Assembly: GCF_023715205.1 (NCBI RefSeq)
Contig: NZ_JAMBNR010000005.1
Span: forward strand, 186,001-250,000
Origin: Mesobacillus maritimus
GTDB taxonomy: Bacteria > Bacillota > Bacilli > Bacillales > Cytobacillaceae
Length of the DNA: 64,000 bases
Direction of reading: 5' to 3'
Under the pieces are notes generated by a model that was given only the letters and a program-made list of their open reading frames with translations, was not told the origin of the DNA and did no database searches. Of this stretch, positions 53,431 to 62,224 are shown piece by piece (position 1 is the stretch's first letter; the number at the start of each line of letters is the position of its first letter). Position numbers and translations under genes: made by a program.

Positions 53431-53844
53431 TTATACAACATTTAAAAGTCTACCAAAAGGAACTTTCGGTTTATATTCATCAGGGATAAGCCAATACACA
53501 AACGGTTTAATTTCCAGTTCATCATATAAAAACCCAGTCACATCGGTCACATATAAGAGAGTTTCAATTTCTTGTTCATTCGCCCATTCAAATACTTCTG
53601 TATACGATGACTTTCCATGATTAAAATATTTAATTTCACTTGCTTCCTTAATATTTTGAATGCTTCGGATTTTGAAGTCTGCTTGGATCAGCTGTGTTTC
53701 CGGATTCATTTCCCCGACGAATTTAATAACATTATCGATGACTTGGTGATCGGTTTGCTTACTAGACGTATCAATCACTAGTGCTAATTTTTTGTCACGG
53801 TTATTTTGCATAATCTTTAAAAGTTCCCTTTGCCATCTCATCAA
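53431..53844 (-). CDS. Short VWA-like domain protein, DUF2201 C-terminal type
   Basis: A 137-residue protein equal to only the C-terminal von Willebrand A-like domain of DUF2201 metallopeptidase-like proteins. LALVIDTSSKQTDHQVIDNV carries the metal-site DTSSK, FGRLL and YVTDVTGFLYDE lie at the later strands, and FVYWLIPDEYKPKVPFGRLL is the usual family ending. A full member has an N-terminal region of more than 200 residues, absent here. Yet the ORF has its own good ribosome site, AAGGGGG seven bases before ATG ATG, so it may be a stand-alone domain instead of debris. No AAA+ MoxR partner lies next to it. Confidence 0.7.
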   Translation of the reverse strand: MMRWQRELLKIMQNNRDKKLALVIDTSSKQTDHQVIDNVIKFVGEMNPETQLIQADFKIRSIQNIKEASEIKYFNHGKSSYTEVFEWANEQEIETLLYVTDVTGFLYDELEIKPFVYWLIPDEYKPKVPFGRLLNVV

Positions 53845-53965
53845 ATAACCCCCTTTTTTGAGTCAACGACTTTATTATCTCTATTGCATGTGTAAGCTAT
53901 AACTACATTATCAAATGAGGAACTGACATTTTTAGGGCGTAGAAGGGGAGACTATGTTGTGCGGA

Positions 53966-56023
53966 TTAATTATCTTCAAGAAACTTATTATTGATCTCTG
54001 TTGCTCCATTCAATGATAAAAGGCCAAGATTATTGTTTGTTTTCAGCAGAGTTCCGTTTTCCATTGGTAGATATTGAATGCTCTCAGACCAGAGGTTTTT
54101 TGTTTTAAGAGTTTGGGCCCGACCCGTGCTCTGATAAAGTGAGAAGTTTGGGTCACAGCTTCGGTAGATGGTCCTTGTTCCTGAACTCTTTTCAAATAGC
54201 CATACGGCTCCCTTTAGAAGAGCACCAGGAAACCCAGCAAAGGTTGGGTTTTTAAGGGGACTACTGGTAAATTGAATCAATGTTGCTTGTTGTTGATCAT
54301 CATGGCGAATATGAGAGACGGTGGATGAAGCAGTATGTGCGTCTCCCGATAAAATAATACATGCACTTGGATTCCAATGAGCAATTGTCTTTAAAAAACG
54401 CGTAAATCCACGGCCACTATATTTCCAAGCTTCCATATCGAAAAATGTTTTAACAGGTAAGCCAACAAGTCGTAATGGTGAGACAAACCGGTGTAGGAAG
54501 GTTTCAACCAAGTCAATTCCATAAAAAGGAACAGGTGAAATCACGATCAAAGCTGTTCCAGATTTCCAACCGCTTTCCACTAGTTGTTGAGTTACTTTGT
54601 TCCAAGCAGATTCGCTTAACAACTCAGGTCCCTCTATTTCTTGTTTTATTTGCTTCCTAATTGATTTCCCCTCGGTTGGTAATGAATAATGCCTTTGTGT
54701 CCTTGTATCTAGAAACACCGTCTTCGGATTTGTTGGTGCAATAAACGACCAAGAATCAAATTGCCACATAGTTTTAATCCACTTTTTATAGGTTTTTCCT
54801 TCTGGCTTCAGTGAACCCACATATTTGCGAACACTTTTAAGGAAAGATTTATCATAGGCCGTTGGATTATTGCCCCATCCTTGAAAACCCCAATAGGCGG
54901 TAAGTGCAGTTGAAACTACATGTCGACCTAATGGCGATTCCCAAACATGCTGCTTCCAATCGTATGAAATATTCCAATCATCTGTCACATCATGGTCATC
55001 AAACATCATATAGGTCGGAGTATTAGCAAGAAGACGCCGAACTTGTGGAAGAGAATTCTGAAACTGCTCAATCTGGACTAGTTGTTCATTATATTTAGCA
55101 TCCTGTCGACCTAGTGTGTAGTTTGCAATACTGTCTAAATCATCAGTTAGATTTGTTGGTATGAAATATTCTTTTCCTTCTAGGAATTGCTCGAAAAGTT
55201 CCTTATTTATGTTCTCCCATAATTGTGGTCCAAACGATAATAAATACATGGCTGCATATTCACCTAAAGTAATGAGATGATTGTCGCTTTTCCTTGATGT
55301 GAAATGACATAAATCGTTCATGATGGTTTTACGTCCATTTATTTTATAGAGTTGTTGTTGGTAAGGATTCTCGGATAATCGTGGTTCAATCTTGGATAGA
55401 GTTTTCTTGCTTTCACCAACTAATACTTTTCCAAGTGAAAAAAGAAAAGGGGCGAGTGTGCCAGGTATATCATCTGCGTAAATTTGATCGCCTAATAAAT
55501 AAAGGGCAGATGGCCTTTCCTCAAGGCTTAGATAAGTTTCCCATAGAACATCGTCACCGATTGCTAATGCATCGTTTCCTTCTCCATGTGGTTTTCGACA
55601 AGAACCATATAGTGTACGGTTTCGAGGTCCTTCATTAATGAAAAAAGTAGGGTATTTTAAACCTCCATACACAATGGAATCAGGATTTTTTGGATTCAAT
55701 AAATCAAAGCTTCCTAGATCAACAGTTTCTTCTCCATCTGAAAAATAAAGATTATACCCAATGAGGGTTTGTGTAGGAAATAGCGCTTCGTCCGGTATCA
55801 ATTGGATTAAATGAAGATATAAATTTTCTCCAAATCGTATAGTTTTCGTGGAAGTATGGTGAGGGAGAGCTTGGTATTGAAAATGTTTCTTACCAGACCC
55901 TCTCAAAATTTGGTAAAGAACTGTCGTGATTTCGTAAGGTTCGCTCGTAGCAACCCATATGAAAGCTTGCTTTTTTTCAACACGTCGAACGATTGGGCCA
56001 GATAAGATTGCAGGTAATTTCAT
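53966..56023 (-). CDS. PhoD-like alkaline phosphatase family protein
   Basis: A 685-residue metallophosphatase of the PhoD-like group. Di-metal motifs include LYGSCRKP, YLLGDQIYADDIPG (GDxxY), MMFDDHDVTDDW and IILSGDAHTASS. The N-terminal 130 residues form the beta-rich fibronectin-like region typical of PhoD. It lacks a signal peptide or Tat motif, unlike secreted PhoD, so it may act in the cytoplasm or be exported otherwise. Many bacterial members of this long version have no known substrate. The start ATG at 56023 follows a weak GCAGTGAT site. Monocistronic. Confidence 0.82.
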   Translation of the reverse strand: MKLPAILSGPIVRRVEKKQAFIWVATSEPYEITTVLYQILRGSGKKHFQYQALPHHTSTKTIRFGENLYLHLIQLIPDEALFPTQTLIGYNLYFSDGEETVDLGSFDLLNPKNPDSIVYGGLKYPTFFINEGPRNRTLYGSCRKPHGEGNDALAIGDDVLWETYLSLEERPSALYLLGDQIYADDIPGTLAPFLFSLGKVLVGESKKTLSKIEPRLSENPYQQQLYKINGRKTIMNDLCHFTSRKSDNHLITLGEYAAMYLLSFGPQLWENINKELFEQFLEGKEYFIPTNLTDDLDSIANYTLGRQDAKYNEQLVQIEQFQNSLPQVRRLLANTPTYMMFDDHDVTDDWNISYDWKQHVWESPLGRHVVSTALTAYWGFQGWGNNPTAYDKSFLKSVRKYVGSLKPEGKTYKKWIKTMWQFDSWSFIAPTNPKTVFLDTRTQRHYSLPTEGKSIRKQIKQEIEGPELLSESAWNKVTQQLVESGWKSGTALIVISPVPFYGIDLVETFLHRFVSPLRLVGLPVKTFFDMEAWKYSGRGFTRFLKTIAHWNPSACIILSGDAHTASSTVSHIRHDDQQQATLIQFTSSPLKNPTFAGFPGALLKGAVWLFEKSSGTRTIYRSCDPNFSLYQSTGRAQTLKTKNLWSESIQYLPMENGTLLKTNNNLGLLSLNGATEINNKFLEDN

Positions 56024-56235
56024 GATGTATCACTGCTCCGTTTTTCGTAAATTATCGTTAAAAAAGATTCTTACTAGGAATCTTTTAAAATACTACTAAC
56101 TTATTATCTTTCTGTAAAAATAACGTTGGGGAGAGCACTTCCTTTGAGATAGATTATTCACCTTTGGCCCAAACTGTGTTTTATCGTTGATAGAGAGGGA
56201 ACAATTACCTAATTATAGGAGGTGTAAATCAAATA

Positions 56236-56292
56236 GTGGGTCTTTGTTTGGAAGGTAAAAATGACGATTCTTTGAATTATTCGAGGAGATAA
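56236..56292 (+). CDS. Possible 18-residue peptide
   Basis: GTG ORF with AGGAGGTG upstream (spacing 11), ending at TAA 56290-56292, one base before the GTG of the next short ORF. Expression is not proved; listed because ribosome site, coupling and terminator occur together. Confidence 0.25.
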   Translation: MGLCLEGKNDDSLNYSRR

Positions 56293-56293
56293 A

Positions 56294-56386
56294 GTGGTTA
56301 GAAGGAGTAAAGTCACAACCTTGCTTCGAAAAGTGTTCTTCTTTCGAACTAGAATTTCACAGTTTCTAAGTAAAAAAAAACTCTGA
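56294..56386 (+). CDS. Possible 30-residue basic hydrophobic peptide
   Basis: GTG ORF with GAGGAGAT five bases upstream. It encodes a peptide rich in Arg, Lys, Phe and Leu (TLLRKVFFFRTRISQFL) and ends inside the strong terminator at 56372. It may be a small membrane-active peptide, or chance coding. No known family. Confidence 0.3.
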   Translation: MVRRSKVTTLLRKVFFFRTRISQFLSKKKL

Positions 56387-56418
56387 ACCTGCACAGATCA
56401 GGTTCAGAGTTTTTTTTA
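56372..56418. terminator. Strong bidirectional terminator
   Basis: AAAACTCTGAACCTG pairs perfectly with CAGGTTCAGAGTTTT, with nine A and eight T on the sides. It ends the flavoprotein gene on the minus strand and any transcript of the short ORFs on the plus strand. Confidence 0.9.
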
Positions 56419-57534
56419 CTGTTTGAGGGCTTTATCAACAGAGTATGCACTCACATCAATTTCAGGTTCAAATCCAAGGATAATTTTCGTGAGTTCTGAA
56501 CCGATATAAGGTCCCATTGTTAATCCAGAAGCGCCTAAACCATTGGCAATAAATAGATTCTCCCATTCAGGAACTTGGCCAAACACGGGCAAAAATCCTG
56601 GTGTGAACGGTCGAAAGCCAGTTCTAGCTTCAACGAAGGTTCCGTCTGCTATTCCAGGGACTGTCTCTAATGCTTTATTAAACACTTCATGTAAGCCTCC
56701 AGCAGTTACCCTTGTATCATATTTTTCGGTATCCTCATGCGTAGCACCAGCAACAATCCTGCCATTATCAAATGCAAGAACATATTGATTGCCAGGTGGC
56801 ATTAAAACAGGCCAATCGTTTGTGTTTGCGTCTGGAAGATTCAGGTGAATAATTTGCGCTTTTTGAAAACTTACCTGAAACTCAATTCCAAGCGGTTTCA
56901 ATGTCTCTTTTCCCCATGCGCCGGTACATACGACTATTTTGTCAGCAGTAATTACTTCGGTTTCAAGTTGAATACCGGTAACTCGGTTGTGTTCTGAAAT
57001 AAGTTCAGCACTACCATAGCAAAGTTTTGCACCATTTTTTTGCGCAGCTTGTAGTAAAGCTTCTCGAAGTGCTCGGCCATCGACACGAGCAGCTCCACTA
57101 ACATGAACGGATGAAAATTCAGAATCAATAGGGGGGAAATAGGAAGTTGTTGCTTGTTCACTGAGTGATGTAATCTCTCCCATTTCTGGTGCCATTTCTT
57201 TGCGCTTTACCGCTCGTTCTTCTAGTTTTGTTAATTTTGTTTTATCTTTATGTAAGCTAAGGGCTCCGACTTGAGCATAACCGGTGTTATTTTCCCCCGA
57301 TTGCTTTAATTCTTTAATCAGTGACGGGTAAAACTTAGCTCCTCCTTTTGCTAATTGGTACCATGCTTGATTGCGTCGTTGAGATAACCAAGGACAAACA
57401 ATTCCAGCCGCTGCATCTGTCGCTTGCCCTCTATCTTTCCGATCGACGATGACGACTTCCACATTATGTTTTGATAGTTGATAAGCTGTAGAAGCTCCAA
57501 CAATCCCAGCTCCAACAACAATAATTTTGTTCAT
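56416..57534 (-). CDS. FAD-dependent D-amino-acid-oxidase-family protein
   Basis: A 372-residue flavoprotein of the DAO/DadA/glycine oxidase family. The N-terminal Rossmann motif is VVGAGIVGASTAYQLSKHNV followed by VVIVDRKDRGQATDAAAGIV; the C-terminal FAD contact is LFIANGLGASGLTMGPYIGS. RTGFRPFTPGFLPVFG fits the substrate side. It would oxidise an amine or D-amino acid by FAD, passing electrons to oxygen or the respiratory chain; the substrate is open. It lies alone, divergent from a TetR regulator whose operators lie in the shared gap, so it may also be affected by that regulator. Confidence 0.85.
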   Translation of the reverse strand: MNKIIVVGAGIVGASTAYQLSKHNVEVVIVDRKDRGQATDAAAGIVCPWLSQRRNQAWYQLAKGGAKFYPSLIKELKQSGENNTGYAQVGALSLHKDKTKLTKLEERAVKRKEMAPEMGEITSLSEQATTSYFPPIDSEFSSVHVSGAARVDGRALREALLQAAQKNGAKLCYGSAELISEHNRVTGIQLETEVITADKIVVCTGAWGKETLKPLGIEFQVSFQKAQIIHLNLPDANTNDWPVLMPPGNQYVLAFDNGRIVAGATHEDTEKYDTRVTAGGLHEVFNKALETVPGIADGTFVEARTGFRPFTPGFLPVFGQVPEWENLFIANGLGASGLTMGPYIGSELTKIILGFEPEIDVSAYSVDKALKQ

Positions 57535-57633
57535 TTTCCATCATCCTTACTTGCCTGTGTTTAATTCCTATTATACAGTTTTTAAGTGTTTCGAAAAGGA
57601 ACACAAACTGTAACCAACAATTTTTAAATTCCG

Positions 57634-57684
57634 TTGACCACTTTGGTCAATCAGAAATATAATGGAATTGACCAATGTGGTCAA
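57634..57684 (+). promoter_or_regulatory. Two identical-arm operators and promoter before the TetR/ABC operon
   Basis: TTGACCACTTTGGTCAA (57634-57650) and TTGACCAATGTGGTCAA (57668-57684) are 7-3-7 palindromes with the same arms, 34 bases centre to centre. The first overlaps a -35 TTGACC; TATAAT at 57658 lies 18 bases downstream, between the operators. The likely binder is the TetR protein encoded next, giving autorepression. Confidence 0.85.
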
Positions 57685-57708
57685 TAGGAGAAAGGAGAGT
57701 TCCTTGCT

Positions 57709-58332
57709 TTGACTTCTAAATTTTTAAACCTACACAAAGAAAAACAGCAAAGAATACTGAACGCTGCCTTAAATGAATTTGCTAACAAAGGTTTTGATCG
57801 TGCTTCAACGAATGAAATTGTTAAATCAGCTGGTATTTCCAAAGGCTTATTGTTTCATTATTTTAATAACAAAAAAGAGCTTTATTTGTTTTTACACGAG
57901 TATTTTATTGAAATTTTGATGAAGGAATTTTTCACGAGTGAGCATTTTGCCGAGCGAGATGTGTTCGAACGTTTAAAGAAAATTATGATTTCCAAAAGTC
58001 ATCTGATGAAAAAGTACCCAGAGATTTTTGATTTTTATATGTCGGCATATATTGAAACATCAAGTGAAATTAAAAACGAATTGACTTCGAGTCATTTTGA
58101 CCTAATGGCCCGAAGTTATTCCCGGATTTTCGAAAACATTGATACCTCGAAGTTTAAAGAAGGTATCGATATGAATAAGGCGATTGATATTATCTCATGG
58201 ACACTTGAAGGGTATGGCAATCAAGTGATGTCGGGAGTGAAAGGCTTGAGGAATAGCGAAGCAGACTTTACCAGGGAATTTGCAGAAGCAGATGTTTATA
58301 TCGATATGTTAAAACGTGCTTTCTATAAATAG
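57709..58332 (+). CDS. TetR-family regulator of the ABC exporter operon
   Basis: A 207-residue regulator. The helix-turn-helix is RILNAALNEFANKGFDRAST then NEIVKSAGISKGLLFHYFNN, canonical TetR. The C-terminal half should bind an effector. Start TTG at 57709 is nine bases after AAAGGAGAG. It is the first gene of an operon with an ABC ATPase and two permeases, spaced by 12, 4 and 16 bases, and palindromic operators sit over its promoter, so it probably represses its own exporter until a ligand releases it. Confidence 0.92.
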   Translation: MTSKFLNLHKEKQQRILNAALNEFANKGFDRASTNEIVKSAGISKGLLFHYFNNKKELYLFLHEYFIEILMKEFFTSEHFAERDVFERLKKIMISKSHLMKKYPEIFDFYMSAYIETSSEIKNELTSSHFDLMARSYSRIFENIDTSKFKEGIDMNKAIDIISWTLEGYGNQVMSGVKGLRNSEADFTREFAEADVYIDMLKRAFYK

Positions 58333-58344
58333 GGAGGAATACCG

Positions 58345-59229
58345 ATGAATGTCATTGAAATCAATCATCTCACCAAGGTATACGGGAAATCTAGGGGAAT
58401 TTCAGATGTTAGCTTCCAAGTAAAAGAAGGGGAAATTTTTGGATTTATTGGTCCAAATGGAGCGGGGAAGTCGACAACAATTCGTCTTCTTTTGTCCTTG
58501 ATTTATCCGACTAGTGGTAATGCGACCATCTTTGGGAAAGATGTTGTGAAGTATGCTTCCGAAATAAAAAAAGAAATCGGGTATTTGCCATCAGAAGTAT
58601 TCTATTATGACAATATGAAAGTCAAGGATTTGCTGAAATACTCTGCTAGTTTTTATAAGAAAGATTGTACGAAAAGGATAAAAGAATTAGCAGAAATCAT
58701 GGAACTTGACTTAACAAAGAAAATCGATGACTTATCATTGGGGAATAAAAAGAAAGTCGGCATTGTCCAAGGGTTGCTACATGAACCAAAATTAATCATT
58801 TTAGATGAGCCTACTAGTGGTCTAGATCCACTGATGCAACAACGCTTCTTTGATTTACTAGAAAAAGAGAATCAAAAAGGTGCTACAATTCTGTTCTCTT
58901 CCCATATTTTAAGTGAGGTTCAGCGATTATGTGATCGAGTCGCGATTATTAAAGAAGGAAAGATTGTTCAAGTAGAAAAAATCCGCACCCTTAAAGAGAA
59001 CAACTATAAAAAATTCAAACTAGAAACTATTTCTGAACTCGATTTCAACTATTTTAAAGTAGACGGCGTTAATCAATTAAAAATAGTCGGTAAAACAGTT
59101 TCGTTTATTTTTAAAGGCAATATTAACACGATTACGGAGAAAATTGCGAACATTGAAATCGCAAACCTATGGGTCGAGGAACCCGATCTTGAGGAAATCT
59201 TTATGCATTTCTATCAACGGGAGGAGTAG
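58345..59229 (+). CDS. ABC-2 exporter ATP-binding protein
   Basis: A 294-residue ATPase with Walker A GPNGAGKST (residues about 38-46), the signature LSLGNKKKVGI, Walker B LIILDEPTSGLDP and the switch His in FSSHILSEVQRLCDRV. The LSLGN form of the signature and the C-terminal 70-residue extension are typical of ABC-2 exporters (CcmA/YhaQ class), including drug and peptide export. GGGAGGAATACCG precedes the ATG. It works with the two permeases that follow. Confidence 0.93.
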   Translation: MNVIEINHLTKVYGKSRGISDVSFQVKEGEIFGFIGPNGAGKSTTIRLLLSLIYPTSGNATIFGKDVVKYASEIKKEIGYLPSEVFYYDNMKVKDLLKYSASFYKKDCTKRIKELAEIMELDLTKKIDDLSLGNKKKVGIVQGLLHEPKLIILDEPTSGLDPLMQQRFFDLLEKENQKGATILFSSHILSEVQRLCDRVAIIKEGKIVQVEKIRTLKENNYKKFKLETISELDFNYFKVDGVNQLKIVGKTVSFIFKGNINTITEKIANIEIANLWVEEPDLEEIFMHFYQREE

Positions 59230-59233
59230 GGCG

Positions 59234-60031
59234 ATGAATATGTTTTTACAAGAATTAAAAGCGTATCAAAAGCCGACTATTATATGGTCAATATCGATTG
59301 TCGCCATTGTCATTTTATTCATGGCGCTCTTTCCGGCATTTTCGCGTGATGCCGATGAATTTATGAAAGTCCTTGAAGGGTTTCCCGAAGAATTAACAAG
59401 AGCGATAGGCTTAACGTTTGAAACGTTGACCAATGTTCTTGGGTACTTTTCGTATGCGTTTCTATATATAAAATTATGTGGTGCTGTCCAGGCGATGAAT
59501 CTTGGTTTATCGATTGTATCGAAGGAAACAAGAAACAAAACAGCGGAATTCCTTTTTACGAAACCAGTGACACGTACGCAAGTACTGACTTCGAAACTAC
59601 TAGCTGCTGTCACATCTTTATTGTTCACAAATCTATTATTTCTTTTTTCAGTAATTGTAACCGTTGAAATAGTTAAAACAGCGGATTATAGTAGGCAAGG
59701 GTTATGGATGATCGCAGCTTCACTCTTCTTTTTACAACTGATTTTTCTCGGACTCGGAATGTTCACGGCTGTTTTTATACCGAGAGTGAAATCCGTAATA
59801 TCAGTTTCCTTAGGGCTAGTATTTGCCTTCTTTATCGTTGGCATGATTAGTTCTAGTACAGATGATGAGGGACTCCGTTATCTCACTCCATTTAACTACG
59901 TGAATGATTATTATATTATTGAACATTTAAACTATGAAATGCAATATATAGGAATCGGCCTTGCAATCATCTGTTTAACGGTGATTTTGAGCTTTGTTAT
60001 ATATCGAAAAAAAGACATTCATTCTGTATAA
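59234..60031 (+). CDS. ABC-2 exporter permease, first
   Basis: A 265-residue membrane protein with six spans. The central loop SKETRNKTAEFLFTKPVTRT is the ABC-2 family feature; FLQELKAYQKPTIIWSISIV marks the N-terminal cytoplasmic helix and first span. ATG at 59234 follows GGGAGGAG; the longer ORF beginning at 59144 overlaps the ATPase gene in another frame and is rejected. It is a paralogue of the next gene and probably forms a heterodimer with it. Confidence 0.9.
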   Translation: MNMFLQELKAYQKPTIIWSISIVAIVILFMALFPAFSRDADEFMKVLEGFPEELTRAIGLTFETLTNVLGYFSYAFLYIKLCGAVQAMNLGLSIVSKETRNKTAEFLFTKPVTRTQVLTSKLLAAVTSLLFTNLLFLFSVIVTVEIVKTADYSRQGLWMIAASLFFLQLIFLGLGMFTAVFIPRVKSVISVSLGLVFAFFIVGMISSSTDDEGLRYLTPFNYVNDYYIIEHLNYEMQYIGIGLAIICLTVILSFVIYRKKDIHSV

Positions 60032-60047
60032 GGAGGTGCGGATATAA

Positions 60048-60845
60048 ATGAACATCGTAAAACGAGAAATGAAGGCAAATGCCAAGGCGCTTATTTTCTG
60101 GTGTATTGGTGTGCTTGTGATGGTAGGTGCAGGCATGGGTAAATATGCAGGCATGAATGGCAATGGAGACACTATAAATGAATTAATGTCTGAAATGCCC
60201 GCGTCCTTACAGGCGATTATGGGGACTGCTAGTTTTGACCTATCAACAGCGATCGGCTTTTATGGCTTGTTGTATGTTTATTTAATCGTAATGGCGACGA
60301 TTCATGCTGTGATGCTTGGTTCCAACATGATCGCCAAAGAGGAACGAGATAAAACAGCGGAGTTTTTATTGGTTAAACCAATTTCTCGAAGCACTGTCAT
60401 CAGTATGAAAATGGTATCTGCTCTAGTCCAACTCCTTGTATTTAATTTGGTTACATTAGTTTCTTCTATTATAATTGTAGAAAGGTATGCAGGAGTAGAT
60501 GAAACAACAGGCACGATTTATTTGCTTATGATAGGAATGTTTCTATTGCAGGTCCTATTCCTAATTATGGGGACAGCAATAGCTGTTTTTTCTAACAATG
60601 CAACCAAAGCTTCCGCAGTTGCAACGGCCATTCTGCTATTACTATTTATTCTTTCCATCTTAATCAACTTAAGTGGAAACCCGGATTTGTTAAAATACGT
60701 AACCCCTTTTAAATATTTTGAAGCAGAGTCAATTATCAATCATCATCAACTAGAACCGTTTTACGTTAGTCTCACGGGAATACTAATAATTGCACTAACC
60801 ACCATATCTTATATCTACTACCAAAAGAAAGACTTGAATCTGTAA
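60048..60845 (+). CDS. ABC-2 exporter permease, second
   Basis: A 265-residue membrane protein, same length and layout as the previous one: KREMKANAKALIFWCIGVLV at the N-terminus and AKEERDKTAEFLLVKPISRS as the central loop. Six spans. AAGGAGGTGCGG precedes the ATG. The two permeases share the KTAEFL.KP.SR pattern and clearly come from a tandem duplication. Followed by a dispersed palindrome rather than a classic terminator. Confidence 0.9.
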   Translation: MNIVKREMKANAKALIFWCIGVLVMVGAGMGKYAGMNGNGDTINELMSEMPASLQAIMGTASFDLSTAIGFYGLLYVYLIVMATIHAVMLGSNMIAKEERDKTAEFLLVKPISRSTVISMKMVSALVQLLVFNLVTLVSSIIIVERYAGVDETTGTIYLLMIGMFLLQVLFLIMGTAIAVFSNNATKASAVATAILLLLFILSILINLSGNPDLLKYVTPFKYFEAESIINHHQLEPFYVSLTGILIIALTTISYIYYQKKDLNL

Positions 60846-60854
60846 AAATCTGTA

Positions 60855-60891
60855 AGGCGACAGGCGCCATCCAGTTTTTGGATGGTTCTTG
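60855..60891. repeat. GGTGCC-type dispersed palindrome, copy 6 (variant)
   Basis: GGCGACAGGCGCC, then ATCCAGTTTTTGGAT. The core has drifted (GGTGCC to GGCG.C), but the ATCCAG tail is kept and forms its own CCATCC/GGATGG hairpin, which may end the ABC exporter transcript. Confidence 0.6.
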
Positions 60892-60914
60892 CTGCGAAAA
60901 GGAGAGTTGTAGAA

Positions 60915-61211
60915 ATGGGTGAAAAGATTACTTTGTTGAATCCACAATCAGGGAAACAAGGTGCGACGATTCGCTTAGATAAGTACGAGTTTATGAAACA
61001 AGTCATTTTAGAGATTGTTGAGGAATATGATCAAATCTCATATAAGCAATTGACACAAGAAGTACATAAAAGACTTACAGGCAAATTTGATGGGGCCATC
61101 ACTTGGTATGTAACAGCTGTTAAGCTTGACCTTGAAGCTAAGGGTTTATTAGAACGGTTTCAACACCAAAAACTACAGTATTTGCGTAAATCAACGGATG
61201 TACATCCATAA
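60915..61211 (+). CDS. DUF6958-like small winged-helix-type protein
   Basis: A 98-residue protein: KITLLNPQSGKQGATIRLDK, YEFMKQVILEIVEEYDQISY, KQLTQEVHKRLTGKFDGAIT then WYVTAVKLDLEAKGLLERF. The helix pattern and the IxWYxxxVKLDLEAKG box match small DUF6958-type proteins, which look like winged helices. Role unknown. ATG at 60915 is nine bases after AAAGGAGAG. It lies just before sirC (27 bases), perhaps on the same transcript. Confidence 0.65.
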   Translation: MGEKITLLNPQSGKQGATIRLDKYEFMKQVILEIVEEYDQISYKQLTQEVHKRLTGKFDGAITWYVTAVKLDLEAKGLLERFQHQKLQYLRKSTDVHP

Positions 61212-61238
61212 ACATAGTCAGATGGGGGAGTTTTACTA

Positions 61239-61883
61239 ATGAATGAATATCCTGCCATGATTAAATTAAATGGGAAAATAGCGACCGTAATAGGTGGCGG
61301 AACGATAGCTGAACGTAAAGTCAAATCACTGTTACAAGCAGGAGCGAATGTGATTGTTATTAGTCCAAAAATCACAAAGCAAATCCATGATTGGGAACAA
61401 TCGAAAAAACTAACTTGGCTTAACAAGAAATTTGAACCTACTGACGTGAACGACTCATTTCTGGTCATTGCGGCAACAGACCAGCATGACGTTAACAAAA
61501 ATGTGAGGGAAGCAGTCAATGAGTTTCAATTATTAAATATAGTTGACGACCCTGTGGCAAGCAATTTTATCGTCCCATCCTCGTTTCGGCAAGGTCAGCT
61601 AACCATTGCTGTATCTACATCTGGAGCAAGTCCGAGCTTGGCAAAAAAAATAAAAACAGAACTAATGGAAAAATACGATGAGACCTATGCCGAATATATA
61701 ACATTTCTACAACAATGTCGAAGCGAAGTGAAACAGACCGTTAAAGATCCACAAGTTCGAAGACAAATTCTAAAGAAATTGTTAGATGACGAGTTCATCG
61801 AATTAACCGAAGCGGGAAACGTAATCGAAAGGCATCGACGCTACCTAACCTTATTGAAAGACAAAATTAAAAAGGGAGAATAA
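61239..61883 (+). CDS. sirC: Precorrin-2 dehydrogenase (siroheme synthesis)
   Basis: A 214-residue NAD-dependent enzyme oxidising precorrin-2 to sirohydrochlorin, the substrate of SirB at 27660. The Rossmann start is IATVIGGGTIAERKVKSLLQ, followed by VIVISPKITKQIHD, FLVIAATDQHDVNKNV and NIVDDPVASNFIVPSSFRQG, then STSGASPSLAKKIKTEL in the Met8-type C-terminal part. It is a monofunctional form without the SUMT or chelatase domains. In B. subtilis (ylnF) it is in the cys operon; here it lies 33 kb away. The ATG follows AGATGGGGGAG. Confidence 0.92.
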   Translation: MNEYPAMIKLNGKIATVIGGGTIAERKVKSLLQAGANVIVISPKITKQIHDWEQSKKLTWLNKKFEPTDVNDSFLVIAATDQHDVNKNVREAVNEFQLLNIVDDPVASNFIVPSSFRQGQLTIAVSTSGASPSLAKKIKTELMEKYDETYAEYITFLQQCRSEVKQTVKDPQVRRQILKKLLDDEFIELTEAGNVIERHRRYLTLLKDKIKKGE

Positions 61884-62004
61884 ATAGTAGAAATAGATGG
61901 ATTCCAAACCGTTTTTTCTGTTGTTAATTTAGGTAGGACCATTTATATACCTTTCATGTAACTTCCCAAACCAACTTGGACAAGTTCACCTATCGCTACA
62001 TGTT

Positions 62005-62032
62005 GAGCTCGCCAAACGGCGGGTTTTTTTTA
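62005..62032 (+). terminator. Terminator after sirC
   Basis: CTCGCC AAAC GGCGGG, then eight T. Confidence 0.8.
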
Positions 62033-62170
62033 TTATCTACTTTTGTATCATAAAACTAAAACCGATGATCTTCTATGAATCGATGATCAGGAAAGTTGTA
62101 CCCGAATTTCATAATCTCAGTATTCTTAACATAAGATGGACAAGGGGACTCAGTAGTCAGGGGGGATAAA

Positions 62171-62224
62171 ATGAAGCGGAAAATGATGAGAGGACATATA
62201 GATAAAAGATGTATCGAACGCTAA
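62171..62224 (+). CDS. Possible 17-residue leader peptide overlapping yitT start
   Basis: ATG with GGGGGGAT just upstream encodes MKRKMMRGHIDKRCIER and stops 16 bases inside the yitT-like gene, in another frame. The main gene has no ribosome site of its own at 62209, so it may be translated by coupling from this short ORF. Confidence 0.4.
   Translation: MKRKMMRGHIDKRCIER

Noticed and set aside
59144-59233. Upstream extension of the first ABC-2 permease
   Set aside because: It overlaps the end of the ATPase gene in another frame and lacks a ribosome site; the ATG at 59234 has a good one.
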